Positions 26,746-34,699 of a stretch of 64,000 nucleotides of DNA are shown here, piece by piece. A program made the translations under genes and the position numbers. Source of the stretch: Rhodospirillales bacterium (GTDB taxonomy: Bacteria; Pseudomonadota; Alphaproteobacteria; Rhodospirillales; Shumkoniaceae); NCBI GenBank assembly GCA_014859895.1, contig JACZKS010000025.1, positions 49,771 to 113,770 of the forward strand. Reading direction: 5' to 3'. The first letter of the stretch is position 1. Each line of letters starts with the position of its first letter. Below the pieces are notes generated by a model that was not told the origin of the DNA, searched no databases, and saw only the letters and a list, made by a program, of their open reading frames with translations.

Positions 26746-26999
26746 CCGGCCCGGACCGCCAACCGAGCCTCCTTTCCAGGGCGGTGCCCAACACCTAAGC
26801 CCGTAAGTTCGTGCGACCAGCCGGCGGCCCCCATCGTCGAGGCGCGCGGAACAATATCCGGCGCCGCAGGTTCACATCCATCGCCCGACATCCAATAGAG
26901 GGACCGCACGAGCCCACGGGAACGCGGTCGAGGTGGCGCTCGGGAACTCGGTCCCGTCGGTCGCGATCGAATGACGGCCGCTAGGAATTGGAGGTCCCC

Positions 27000-27473
27000 A
27001 TGATTGCCATTCGTCATATGTTTACGAACGCGAGTGCCGGGATGGCCGCCGTCGTGGCCGCCGTCATCGTATCTTCTTGTGCCCCGATATACTCCCCGCC
27101 CCAGCAGGTCGAGTCGAAGAATCCCAGCGTGACCTACAAGTACCAAACCGACCAGGACCTGATCGAGGCCAACCAGAAGGCCGCGACGTTCTGCACCAGC
27201 TATCAATCCACGCCACGCGCGGCAAGCTTCTCCACGGATCCCGATGGCAGCAAGGTCGTGGTCTTCGATTGCCTGCCGATGGCGTCGGCGGCTCCCTTGC
27301 CGCCGGCCAGTCCCAATCTGACCTACACCTATCGGACCGATCAGGAATTGTTGGATGCGTCTCGGAACGCCCAGCTTATCTGCATGAACAGAGGGTCCCG
27401 ACAGGTCATTTCCAACATCGTCACGAATGTCGACGGGAGCAAGAGCGTCACGTTCCAGTGCGGCCCGGCCTAG
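27000..27473 (+). CDS. Lipoprotein with internally duplicated domain
   Basis: A 157-residue protein, ATG 27000 after GGAGG. The leader ends in the lipobox VSSC. The mature part is two copies of a module of about 60 residues. The first has VTYKYQTDQDLIEANQKAATFC and DPDGSKVVVFDC; the second has LTYTYRTDQELLDASRNAQLIC and NVDGSKSVTFQC. Each module has two cysteines that could form one disulfide. I do not know a named family. It lies between the fibre-associated genes and the peptide-modification locus and could belong to either. Confidence 0.6.
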   Translation: MIAIRHMFTNASAGMAAVVAAVIVSSCAPIYSPPQQVESKNPSVTYKYQTDQDLIEANQKAATFCTSYQSTPRAASFSTDPDGSKVVVFDCLPMASAAPLPPASPNLTYTYRTDQELLDASRNAQLICMNRGSRQVISNIVTNVDGSKSVTFQCGPA

Positions 27474-27632
27474 CCGGCCACACCAATCCGGCTGGTTACG
27501 CCCGTACTTGGCCGAACCCGTTGTGAGAGGCACCGGGCGCGTCGCCATTGCGCGGCGCGCCGAGCCTCCACTAACATCTGCGCAGGTTCCCCCCTCCGAC
27601 GCCGTTGTCCAGTCGGGTTCAGAAAGGTTGCC

Positions 27633-29081
27633 ATGCGCCCCGCTTTCAAGCTTGCCTTCAAGCCCTCCATCACCCTGATTGACGATGGCGACGATGTCCT
27701 TGTCGCCGACCACGACCAGCGGGCCCTGCGCATTCTGTCGGCGGGCCCCGCCGTGCGCGGTCTGCTGGAAGGGCTCATGGCCGGAGGCCGAACCGCCGAA
27801 TCGCTGTACGAGGCGGCGCCCCGGGACGATCCCGATGTCGCCCTTCTTCCGGAGGTTCTTGGACGGGTCGCCGGCAAGGGATTCATGCTCAGCACACTGA
27901 CCGCAGGTGATCGGCGTTTGGCGACCCTGGAGCCGCAATCGCCCTCGTTCCGCTTCGCTGACGTTGCGGCGACCGGCCGCTTCCGGCTGTCGCGCTTCGC
28001 CTGGATGCGCCGGCTGGGTGAGGAAACGGTCCTGGAAAGTCCGCTTGGCCACGCCCGCGTGATCTTGCACGACGGCCGCCTCGCCTCCCTCGTCGGCCTG
28101 CTTTCGCAGCCCAAGTCCGCAGCGGACCTGGCCGGCGACGTCGCCGGCATGGACGAGGCGACGGCGGCTGCATTCCTGTGGCTACTTGGCAACGCCGGCG
28201 CCGCCTTTCAGAGCGACGCCGAAGGGTGTCTGGACGAGGACAAGAACACGGCGCTTCGCCAGTGGGAGTTCCACGATCTCCTGTTCCATAGCCGCAGCCG
28301 CATCGGGCGCCACGCCAGTCCGTTGGGCAACACCACCCGCTTCAAGGGCGACATCCCGTTGTTGCCCGCGGCCAAGGCGCCGATGTCGGACCGGCGCATT
28401 CCCTTGTTCAAGCCCGATCTCGCGGCTCTGGCCAAGAGCGACACGTCGTTCTCGCGCGTGTCCGAGGAGCGCTCTTCGATCCGCGGATGTGGCGAACGGC
28501 CGCTTGCCGTCGATCAACTGGGAGAGTTTCTTTATCGCTCGATACGAATCAAGACCCTATTGCCCCCTCAGCCCGAGAGGGGGCGTCCCTGCGAAGTTTC
28601 GCTGCGTCCCTGCTGTTCGGGGGGCGCGATCCATCCGCTCGAGGTCTACCTTTCGGTCCATCGCGTCGAGGGCCTGGAGCCCGGCTTCTATCATTACGAT
28701 CCCATGGGGCATGTGCTGGAGCACCTGTCGGGATGGACGGCGGGCGTACAGGGCCTGATGGCGGATGCAGGAGCGGCGATGGGCGTGACCGGGCAACCGG
28801 CCGATGTTCTGCTCACCCTGGCGGCTCGCGTCCCGCGCACCGCCTGGAAGTACCAGACCATCGCCTATTCGCTGATCCTCAAGGATCTGGGGGCGCTGTT
28901 CCAGCAGATGTACCTGGTCGCCTCCGCCCAAGGATTGGCGCCCTGCGCCATCGGCGGCGGCAATTCGGATCTCTTTGCCCAGGTCTCCGGCCTCGACTAC
29001 TACGAGGAGACGGCGGTTGGCGAATTCACCCTGTCCAGCCGGCCATCAAGCGCCCCGGCCGAGCCGGTGGACGCAACGTAA
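27633..29081 (+). CDS. SagB-type azoline dehydrogenase
   Basis: A 482-residue protein. The C-terminal half (from about residue 270) is the nitroreductase-fold SagB/ThcOx domain: RGCGERPLAVDQLGEFLYRS, SGGAIHPLEVYLSVHRVEGLEPGFYHYDP near residue 330, and QTIAYSLILKDLGALFQQMYLVASAQGLAPCAIGGG toward the end. These enzymes use FMN to oxidise azolines, made from Cys/Ser/Thr of a precursor peptide, to azoles. The N-terminal 250 residues look like a partner-binding extension common in this family. The azoline-forming YcaO enzyme is encoded at 30417-32735, with candidate precursors at 30119 and 32880. The 3' end overlaps the convergent GNAT gene by 82 bp. Confidence 0.9.
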   Translation: MRPAFKLAFKPSITLIDDGDDVLVADHDQRALRILSAGPAVRGLLEGLMAGGRTAESLYEAAPRDDPDVALLPEVLGRVAGKGFMLSTLTAGDRRLATLEPQSPSFRFADVAATGRFRLSRFAWMRRLGEETVLESPLGHARVILHDGRLASLVGLLSQPKSAADLAGDVAGMDEATAAAFLWLLGNAGAAFQSDAEGCLDEDKNTALRQWEFHDLLFHSRSRIGRHASPLGNTTRFKGDIPLLPAAKAPMSDRRIPLFKPDLAALAKSDTSFSRVSEERSSIRGCGERPLAVDQLGEFLYRSIRIKTLLPPQPERGRPCEVSLRPCCSGGAIHPLEVYLSVHRVEGLEPGFYHYDPMGHVLEHLSGWTAGVQGLMADAGAAMGVTGQPADVLLTLAARVPRTAWKYQTIAYSLILKDLGALFQQMYLVASAQGLAPCAIGGGNSDLFAQVSGLDYYEETAVGEFTLSSRPSSAPAEPVDAT

Positions 29082-29953
29082 AAGGCTAGGGTCCCGACCT
29101 GCTGCCAGTTCATGCGCTCGAGATAGGCAAGCGACGCCCGGTTGGTCGTGCGCACCATCGTCCAGGGTTCGGTGTTGCCAGCCTCCGCATAGCGGTCGAG
29201 CGCCAGGCCGCCCATCCATTCGGCCAGCCCGGTGCCCCAGTAGCGCCGAAGAACGGCGATGCCGAGGAAGACGTTGCTGTGGGTGCACTCGACGACGCCG
29301 ACGACATTTTCCGTGGCCTCCTCGATGGCGACGACCATCCACGAGTTCTCCCAGCCGATGAGGGACTGGACCAGTTCCCCCGTCACGACGGGGTAGGAAG
29401 GTTCGCTGGCGAAGGCCCGGTTCTGGACGTCGGCGATGGCGTCGTTCAGGTGGGGGTCGCCACCGGCATAAACGGTGCAGCGGACTCCCTCGACCGGCGT
29501 GTAGCTGTAGGGCTTGCCCACCGATCCCATGATGACGTTGTCGGAATCCTTGGTGAACCCGTTGGCCTCCAGGAAGGGCAATGCGTCGTCCCATCCACCC
29601 AAGAGCATGGCGAGCTGCCGGGGGATTCCGCGTGCCGCCAGGTGGGCATTGACGCCCTTCCTCAACGCCGTCCCGATTCCCTGCCGCCGTCGCTCCCGGG
29701 CGACCCAACCGAAGGCCGAACGACCCTCGTCATCGCCGCGACCGAAAGGCCGGCGATCGATGGCGACCATCCCCTCGACCGTTGCACCGGAACGGGCGAT
29801 CAGGACGTCGCTGTTGCGCCTGAAGGGATCAGCCAAGATGGCGAGCCAGTAGTCCCGGTGCTTGGCGTCTTCCGCCAACAGACCGTCGGCTTCCAGCATG
29901 GCTTCAAGATCGGATATGCGCTCGGGGGTCAGGGATTCGACGGTTGGTTGCAT
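29000..29953 (-). CDS. Tandem GNAT acetyltransferase
   Basis: A 317-residue protein, ATG 29953. Two GNAT folds in a row are suggested. The first has the acetyl-CoA loop GWVARERRRQGIGTALRKGV. The second has VVECTHSNVFLGIAVLRRYWGTGLAEWMGGLALDRYAEAGN, followed by TTNRASLAYLERMNWQQVG. It is divergent from the first precursor gene (165 bp apart) and its end overlaps the SagB gene, so it is embedded in the peptide locus. Acetyltransferases tailor or confer immunity to several azole peptides, so a tailoring or resistance role is possible. A general metabolic GNAT cannot be excluded. Confidence 0.75.
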   Translation of the reverse strand: MQPTVESLTPERISDLEAMLEADGLLAEDAKHRDYWLAILADPFRRNSDVLIARSGATVEGMVAIDRRPFGRGDDEGRSAFGWVARERRRQGIGTALRKGVNAHLAARGIPRQLAMLLGGWDDALPFLEANGFTKDSDNVIMGSVGKPYSYTPVEGVRCTVYAGGDPHLNDAIADVQNRAFASEPSYPVVTGELVQSLIGWENSWMVVAIEEATENVVGVVECTHSNVFLGIAVLRRYWGTGLAEWMGGLALDRYAEAGNTEPWTMVRTTNRASLAYLERMNWQQVGTLAFYVASTGSAGALDGRLDRVNSPTAVSS

Positions 29954-30118
29954 GGAGGACTCGGGACCAAAAAATGAACCAGATACCGTTGGAAACCTGC
30001 CGGCACCTCGACAATCCGATAGGGTTACCTCAAAAGAGGGGCGCATTCATCAGGAAATGCCGTCCGATCCTGCTCTTGGGTCCTGGCAAGCCACCATAAC
30101 AACAATCGGAGTTGGACA

Positions 30119-30337
30119 ATGAAGACCCATTTCGCGGACGAGGACCTGTCGGGAACCGTTCTGGCCGTTCCGCCTCCTTGCGGCTTTCCCTGCCGGGTGA
30201 GTGACGAGGACCTGTCGGCGACCGACGACGCTCCGAGGCCTTGTACCTTCTGCCGCGTTTCCGACGAGGAGTTGTCGCAAGCTCTTTCCGCTGCGCCGGT
30301 CTGCGGCCTCAAGATGTGCAGGGCGCCGGACGCGTGA
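30119..30337 (+). CDS. Repeat-containing RiPP precursor candidate 1 (three cores)
   Basis: A 72-residue peptide after GGAG. After MKTH it is three tandem units, residues 5-26, 27-46 and 47-68. Each opens with a short acidic motif (ADEDLS, SDEDLS, SDEELS) and ends in a Pro/Cys core, PPPCGFPCR, RPCTFCR and APVCGLKMCR. Cysteines therefore come in pairs: 21/25, 42/45 and 62/67. This is what a multi-core precursor looks like, with a recognition element repeated before each core. Cys is the preferred substrate of the YcaO cyclodehydratase encoded convergently 80 bp away. No signal peptide or membrane segment is present. The role is inferred. Confidence 0.75.
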   Translation: MKTHFADEDLSGTVLAVPPPCGFPCRVSDEDLSATDDAPRPCTFCRVSDEELSQALSAAPVCGLKMCRAPDA

Positions 30338-30378
30338 CTGTCCGGCGACTGACGGCCTTCCTCATTCCGTAGTTCAGG

Positions 30379-30408
30379 AAGCCCGCGCGCCTTTTCGGCG
30401 GCGGGCTT
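30379..30408. terminator. Hairpin between precursor 1 and YcaO gene
   Basis: AAGCCCGC (30379-30386) pairs with GCGGGCTT (30401-30408), extended inside by CGCC/GGCG with a bulged base. It sits between the convergent precursor 1 and cyclodehydratase genes and can end both transcripts. The T-tail on the plus strand is short, TCTCGGCTTT. Confidence 0.6.
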
Positions 30409-30416
30409 CTCGGCTT

Positions 30417-32735
30417 TCAGAGAAAGAAGGCCTGGGGGTTGAGTTCGCTTTCCAGGTGGGGGTGGGCCAACCAGCCCATCTTTGCCGGCACGTCGAACAG
30501 CCTTCCCGGCCCCCGCCGGTTCCAGAAATGGCGCAGCCCCGGCACCACCACCCGGACGCAGTTCAGCGGCAGATCGGGGCGGCTGAGATCGTGCACGATG
30601 AAGTCGTGCTCCGCCGCCACCAGCCTGACGCAATGTCGCACCGCCTCGGCCATCGTCGCGAACCGCGGCCGTGGCAGCGAAGTCGCCGCGATGGTCGGGC
30701 CATCGGCGGGCGCCAAGTAGGGATGGCCGGCCAGGGTTTCGTGATCGATCCACCGCCAGAGGGCGTCGTCGACGGAGCGGTTGGCCTGGCGGTCGACCTC
30801 GGCGTCGAAAAGGAGGATCTGGTTGAGTTCGGCCAGGGCGCGCAGCACCGCGATGTGCCCGTCGAGATGGGCGCCGAAGCCGATCAGGATGCGCCCCCCC
30901 TTGGTCGTCGCCGACACCGCCGCCGCCACCGGCACGCCGAGATCGGTGGTCAGGTCCAGCACATGGAGCGTGCGCCCGATGCCGGCATAATGCGTCTGCA
31001 TGTGGGCGAGGAAAGCGTCGTCCACACCGGCCGGATCGATGGACGATCGCGGCAGGCGGTTGTACCACCACAGGCTGATGGCATCGCGTTCGACGAGTTC
31101 GAAAAAGCCCTGGAGGATGGCTTCTTCGAGGCTGCCCCCGGACGAACAGCCGTTTGAATCGGCATGGCAGAATGGATGGTCGCCGGGAAGGTCGAGCGCC
31201 TGGTAATCGAAATAGCAGAAGCGGCTGGGCAGCCAGCGCGCCGCGTCGTCGCGCAGCGACCAGGCCGGGGTCCAGTCGATCACGGCATCCTCGCAAAAGC
31301 GGGCGGGAATGCGGCCCATGGCGCCTAGGCTCTTGTTCAGGGTCTCGCGGTCCTCGTACTGGCGGGCGCTGAACTGCAGCAGAAGGTCGGGGTGTGGCGC
31401 CGCCTCCGCGACATCGGCCCAGCTTGCCTGGCGCCTCGGTTCGGCGCCGGTCCAATTGCACGAATAGCGCTCGATCGCCTCGGCCAGACAGCTGATTTTC
31501 GCCTGGATCTCGGACACACCCTTGCCGGCGGCGCCGCCCGGCCGGCCCAGGCGGCGGTTCATGCGCGGATCGATCGGCACGCTCGCCCCCTGCGAGGCCG
31601 TATAGACGTGAAGCCCCTCCCCGGGGTTGGCCGGCCGCTGCGCGGCGACGATGCCGGTCAGTGGGCTGACGATCCCTTCCAGCCGGGCCAAGGCTTCGGC
31701 CGGGGCCAGCGCCCGCCAGCCGCCGTCGAGGTCGTTGATGGCGCCGGTGTGTGCAAGGCGCACCGGCGACGACTGGACGGTCCCTGCGGGGGCAGCGGTC
31801 CCGCAGTGGGGACAGTCGGGAAAGCGGGGCAGCGGATGCTTTTCCTTCCGGGCGTCGGCCATCTTCCAAGACAACAGGTGGTCCGCTACATCGCGGCGCC
31901 GCGACAGCCCATACTCGACCACCTCCCGGGTCGCCAGCGCCTGGGCCATGGCCAGGGATGCCTTGGTCCAGCCCTTGGCCGGGCGGGCGCCGGGCAGAGT
32001 CGGCTGGACGACCTGATCGCCGGGCCGGTGCTCGGCCAAGCGGCGGACCAGGCAGAAATAGCAGGCCCCGCCCTCGGCACGAGGTGCGATCAGCGGCCCG
32101 AACCATGCCTGGGTACCGCCGGGCTTGAAGGGGATCCATGCCTTCCCATCAGTGGCGCGGTGGCTGGCCCATTCGCGCACGGCCGGTTGCAGGTAGTCCT
32201 CGACGACTACGACGGTGACCGCCGCCGTCTCCGGGTCGGCGACGCCCACCCCTTCGGCCATCAGCATGGCGGCGAAATCGGCCGTGGCGGCGGGACCGGC
32301 GGCCCCGTCGCGGCCGAGCGCCACGACCGCGACCTTCAGCGCGGCAAGTGTGCGGCCGGCCGACACCGGGTCCAGTCCCGAGGCGCTGAGGAACGCCGTG
32401 CGCGCCGTATCCGCGCGGGGATCGAGGGCAACGACGTAGCCCTTGTCGATCATGGCGCCGAGGAAGGCGGCGATGTTGTCGGCATGCTCCCGGCCTGTCT
32501 TCGCGGCGAGCCGCTCGACGATCTGGCGTCCGTTCAGAACGCCGTCCAGCAGTGGCAGAATATGGACATAGAAGGGGTCGTTCAGCTTGACGCTGCGGTC
32601 CTCGGAAAGCAGCAGGTATTTGTCCTGGGCAAGGCGGTGCAGCGAGAAGTGAGGGGCCAGCGCCAGGGGAGATTCCTCGTCGCAGACGCGCTGGGGCTCC
32701 GGTTTCTCGGCGTTCAGGGGTAACGAACGGTCCAT
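30417..32735 (-). CDS. TOMM cyclodehydratase: leader-binding/ThiF-like domain fused to YcaO
   Basis: A 772-residue fusion. Residues about 25-100 look like a PqqD-like recognition element (FSLHRLAQDKYLLLSEDRSVKLND, then LLDGVLNGRQIVERLA). A ThiF-like region follows with two CxxC pairs, C225/C228 (CYFC) and C308/C311 (CPHC), typical of the structural zinc site. From about residue 370 comes YcaO, with ATP-site motifs CLAEAIERYSC (E419, E422) and LEEAILQGFFELVERDAIS (E549), ending LNPQAFFL. YcaO enzymes use ATP to turn Cys, Ser or Thr into azolines. Many azole YcaOs end in PxPxP, which is not obvious here. The start ATG 32735 follows AAGAAGAAG; ATG 32810 is possible. It is divergent from precursor 2 by 144 bp. 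Confidence 0.92.
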   Translation of the reverse strand: MDRSLPLNAEKPEPQRVCDEESPLALAPHFSLHRLAQDKYLLLSEDRSVKLNDPFYVHILPLLDGVLNGRQIVERLAAKTGREHADNIAAFLGAMIDKGYVVALDPRADTARTAFLSASGLDPVSAGRTLAALKVAVVALGRDGAAGPAATADFAAMLMAEGVGVADPETAAVTVVVVEDYLQPAVREWASHRATDGKAWIPFKPGGTQAWFGPLIAPRAEGGACYFCLVRRLAEHRPGDQVVQPTLPGARPAKGWTKASLAMAQALATREVVEYGLSRRRDVADHLLSWKMADARKEKHPLPRFPDCPHCGTAAPAGTVQSSPVRLAHTGAINDLDGGWRALAPAEALARLEGIVSPLTGIVAAQRPANPGEGLHVYTASQGASVPIDPRMNRRLGRPGGAAGKGVSEIQAKISCLAEAIERYSCNWTGAEPRRQASWADVAEAAPHPDLLLQFSARQYEDRETLNKSLGAMGRIPARFCEDAVIDWTPAWSLRDDAARWLPSRFCYFDYQALDLPGDHPFCHADSNGCSSGGSLEEAILQGFFELVERDAISLWWYNRLPRSSIDPAGVDDAFLAHMQTHYAGIGRTLHVLDLTTDLGVPVAAAVSATTKGGRILIGFGAHLDGHIAVLRALAELNQILLFDAEVDRQANRSVDDALWRWIDHETLAGHPYLAPADGPTIAATSLPRPRFATMAEAVRHCVRLVAAEHDFIVHDLSRPDLPLNCVRVVVPGLRHFWNRRGPGRLFDVPAKMGWLAHPHLESELNPQAFFL

Positions 32736-32879
32736 GTTTGTCTTCTTCTTGCAACTTGCTGATGGCCGAGCGGGGCGATAAGGTATTACCATACGAGGGG
32801 AGCCATTCAACTCTAAAACGCGATCCGTCGATACCCTCGGGACATCGATATCGGCTGGTCACCGGAAGGGAGTTTTCCC

Positions 32880-33140
32880 ATGGATAAACAACGCGTTGCC
32901 GATGAAATTCTGTCGTCTGTCCATGGCGCGGAGATGGTCCCGCCACCGACTTTCTGCCGCTATACCCGCTATACCGACGAGGAGTTGTCGGCCCCCTATG
33001 CGGTTCGGCCGCCAATCGGCTACTGCTTTGTGACGGACGAAGAGTTGCCGGCGAGCGATCATCCGGCGCCCCAGTACGGTTGCGTTACCGACGAGGAACT
33101 GTCTGCGGCTCCGTTTCCTCCCTTCGGGTTCTGTCGCTAA
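32880..33140 (+). CDS. Repeat-containing RiPP precursor candidate 2 (four cores)
   Basis: An 86-residue peptide after AAGGGAG. It is four tandem units, residues 6-30, 31-50, 51-68 and 69-86. Each starts with ADEILS, TDEELS, TDEELP or TDEELS and ends in a Pro-rich core with one cysteine next to an aromatic residue or glycine: PPPTFCR, PPIGYCF, APQYGC and PPFGFCR (Cys 26, 49, 68, 85). The DEEL motif is the same as in precursor 1, although the cores differ, as expected when one enzyme recognises several cores. It is divergent from the YcaO gene and closed by a strong terminator. Confidence 0.78.
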   Translation: MDKQRVADEILSSVHGAEMVPPPTFCRYTRYTDEELSAPYAVRPPIGYCFVTDEELPASDHPAPQYGCVTDEELSAAPFPPFGFCR

Positions 33141-33214
33141 TGGTGAAGGGTGCGCTTCGCTGAAGCTACGGGATCGGGTGGAGTTCAGCAGAAATCCGCC
33201 CCTGTTATCGAATG

Positions 33215-33248
33215 AAAAGCCCGTGGCCCGAGAGGGCGCGGGCTTTTT
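33215..33248 (+). terminator. Intrinsic terminator after precursor 2
   Basis: AAAAGCCCG (33215-33223) pairs with CGGGCTTTTT (33239-33248) around a 15-base loop, with a T5 tail. It lies 75 bp after the precursor 2 stop and ends the peptide locus on its right side. Confidence 0.85.
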
Positions 33249-33266
33249 GCTGCATGTGGGGTTGCC

Positions 33267-33283
33267 GTCACCGATTGATCACG
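33267..33283 (+). repeat. 17-bp site shared with 35761, copy 1
   Basis: GTCACCGATTGATCACG at 33267-33283 differs in one base from the copy at 35761-35777. Both are next to CCGGCGCGCTG (33290-33300 here). It lies 68 bp before the SAF-domain oxidoreductase start. A regulator site or remnants of a mobile repeat are possible. Confidence 0.5.
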
Positions 33284-33350
33284 GGCGGGCCGGCGCGCTG
33301 CGGTGCTAGAAAGGCGGCATCATCCTCATCAACAGCGCGGTGCTGTAGAA

Positions 33351-34688
33351 ATGATTCTCGTCGACAAAGCGTTGGCTGAACGTGAAACTGCCGGCCGCCC
33401 CATCCGCGTCGGCATGATCGGCGCCGGGTTCATGGGGCGCGGCGTGGTGCTGCAGGTCATGACTGCCGTCAAGGGCATGCGCCTGGTTGCCATTGCGTGC
33501 CGCAACATGGAGTCGGCGCGACGCGCATACGTGGAGGCGGGGGCCGCCGAGGTCCGGGCGGTCGATACGGCGGCAGCGCTCGACGCGGCGATTGCTCATG
33601 ACATTCCGGCCATCACCGAAGACTGGCGGCTGCTCTGCGCGGCCGGCGACATTGATGTGATTCTTGAAGTTACGGGCTCGCTCGAATATGCCGCCCACGC
33701 GGTCTCGGCGGCGATCGCCGCCGGCAAGCATGCCGTCCTGATGAACGCCGAACTCGACGGTACGGTCGGTCCGCTGCTGAAGACCAAGGCCGATGCGGCC
33801 GGCGTGATCTATACCAACGTCGACGGCGACCAGCCTGGCGTCGAGATGAACCTCTATCGCTTCGTTCAGGGTATCGGCGTGCGCCCCGTGCTGTGCGGTA
33901 ACATCAAGGGTCTGCAGGATCCCTACCGCAACCCGACGACGCAGGAGGGTTTCGCCCGCAAGTGGGGCCAGAACGTGCACATGGTGACCTCGTTCGCCGA
34001 CGGCACCAAGATCTCCTTCGAGCAGGCGATCGTCGCCAACGCCACGGGCATGCGCGTCGGGCGTCGCGGCATGTTCGGTCCGACTGTTCCCGACGGCACT
34101 CCCCTCCGGGAAGCGGCCGAAGCGTTGCCGGCCGAGCAGTTCATCGAGGGGCCCGGCATCGTCGATTATCTGGTCGGCGCGGCGCCCGGCCCCGGCGTCT
34201 TCGTCCTGGGCACCATCGAGCACGCCACTCAGCGCCACTACCTCGATCTCTACAAGCTGGGCAGCGGACCGCTCTACTGCTTCTATACGCCTTACCACCT
34301 GTGCCATTTCGAGGTGCCGACCACCCTGGCACGCGCCGTTCTTTTCGGCGACGCCACCATCGCGCCGGCCGGTCCAATGGAGGTCGAAGTGGTTGCCACC
34401 GCCAAGGTCGACCTCACCGCCGGCACCACGTTGGATGGCGTCGGCCACTACCTGACCTATGGACAGTGCGAGAATGCCGATATCGCGCGGAGCGAGCGGC
34501 TGTTGCCCATGGGTATCGCAGGCGGCTGCACGTTGCGCCGTGACATTCCGCGCGACCAGGTGCTGACCTATGATGACGTCGAGATCCCGGCCGGGCGGCT
34601 GATTGACCGTTTGCGGGCCGAGCAGGATCAGTTATTCGCGGACGCCTACGGCAAGCCCATTCGGCAGGGCTTGGCTGTCGCCGGCTAG
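33351..34688 (+). CDS. NAD(P)-binding oxidoreductase with SAF domain (homoserine dehydrogenase-like)
   Basis: A 445-residue protein, ATG 33351. It has a Rossmann loop RVGMIGAGFMGRGVV, a dehydrogenase-like middle (IDVILEVTGSLEYAAHAVSAAIAAGKHAVLMNAELDGTVG), and a C-terminal SAF-like part (TLRRDIPRDQVLTYDDVEIP). Proteins of this build are common in surface-polysaccharide clusters and are annotated as homoserine dehydrogenase-like or SAF-domain oxidoreductases. They probably make an unusual sugar or sugar-acid precursor. Glycosyltransferases and nucleotide-sugar genes follow. It is separated from the RiPP locus by a terminator, so I place it with the sugar genes. Confidence 0.82.
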   Translation: MILVDKALAERETAGRPIRVGMIGAGFMGRGVVLQVMTAVKGMRLVAIACRNMESARRAYVEAGAAEVRAVDTAAALDAAIAHDIPAITEDWRLLCAAGDIDVILEVTGSLEYAAHAVSAAIAAGKHAVLMNAELDGTVGPLLKTKADAAGVIYTNVDGDQPGVEMNLYRFVQGIGVRPVLCGNIKGLQDPYRNPTTQEGFARKWGQNVHMVTSFADGTKISFEQAIVANATGMRVGRRGMFGPTVPDGTPLREAAEALPAEQFIEGPGIVDYLVGAAPGPGVFVLGTIEHATQRHYLDLYKLGSGPLYCFYTPYHLCHFEVPTTLARAVLFGDATIAPAGPMEVEVVATAKVDLTAGTTLDGVGHYLTYGQCENADIARSERLLPMGIAGGCTLRRDIPRDQVLTYDDVEIPAGRLIDRLRAEQDQLFADAYGKPIRQGLAVAG

Positions 34689-34699
34689 ATTGCCCCGCT

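Noticed and set aside
30119..33140. Repeated units taken as a CRISPR array or DNA repeats
   Set aside because: The repeats are in protein, 18-25 codons long, with varied nucleotides and reading frame kept, and no spacers.
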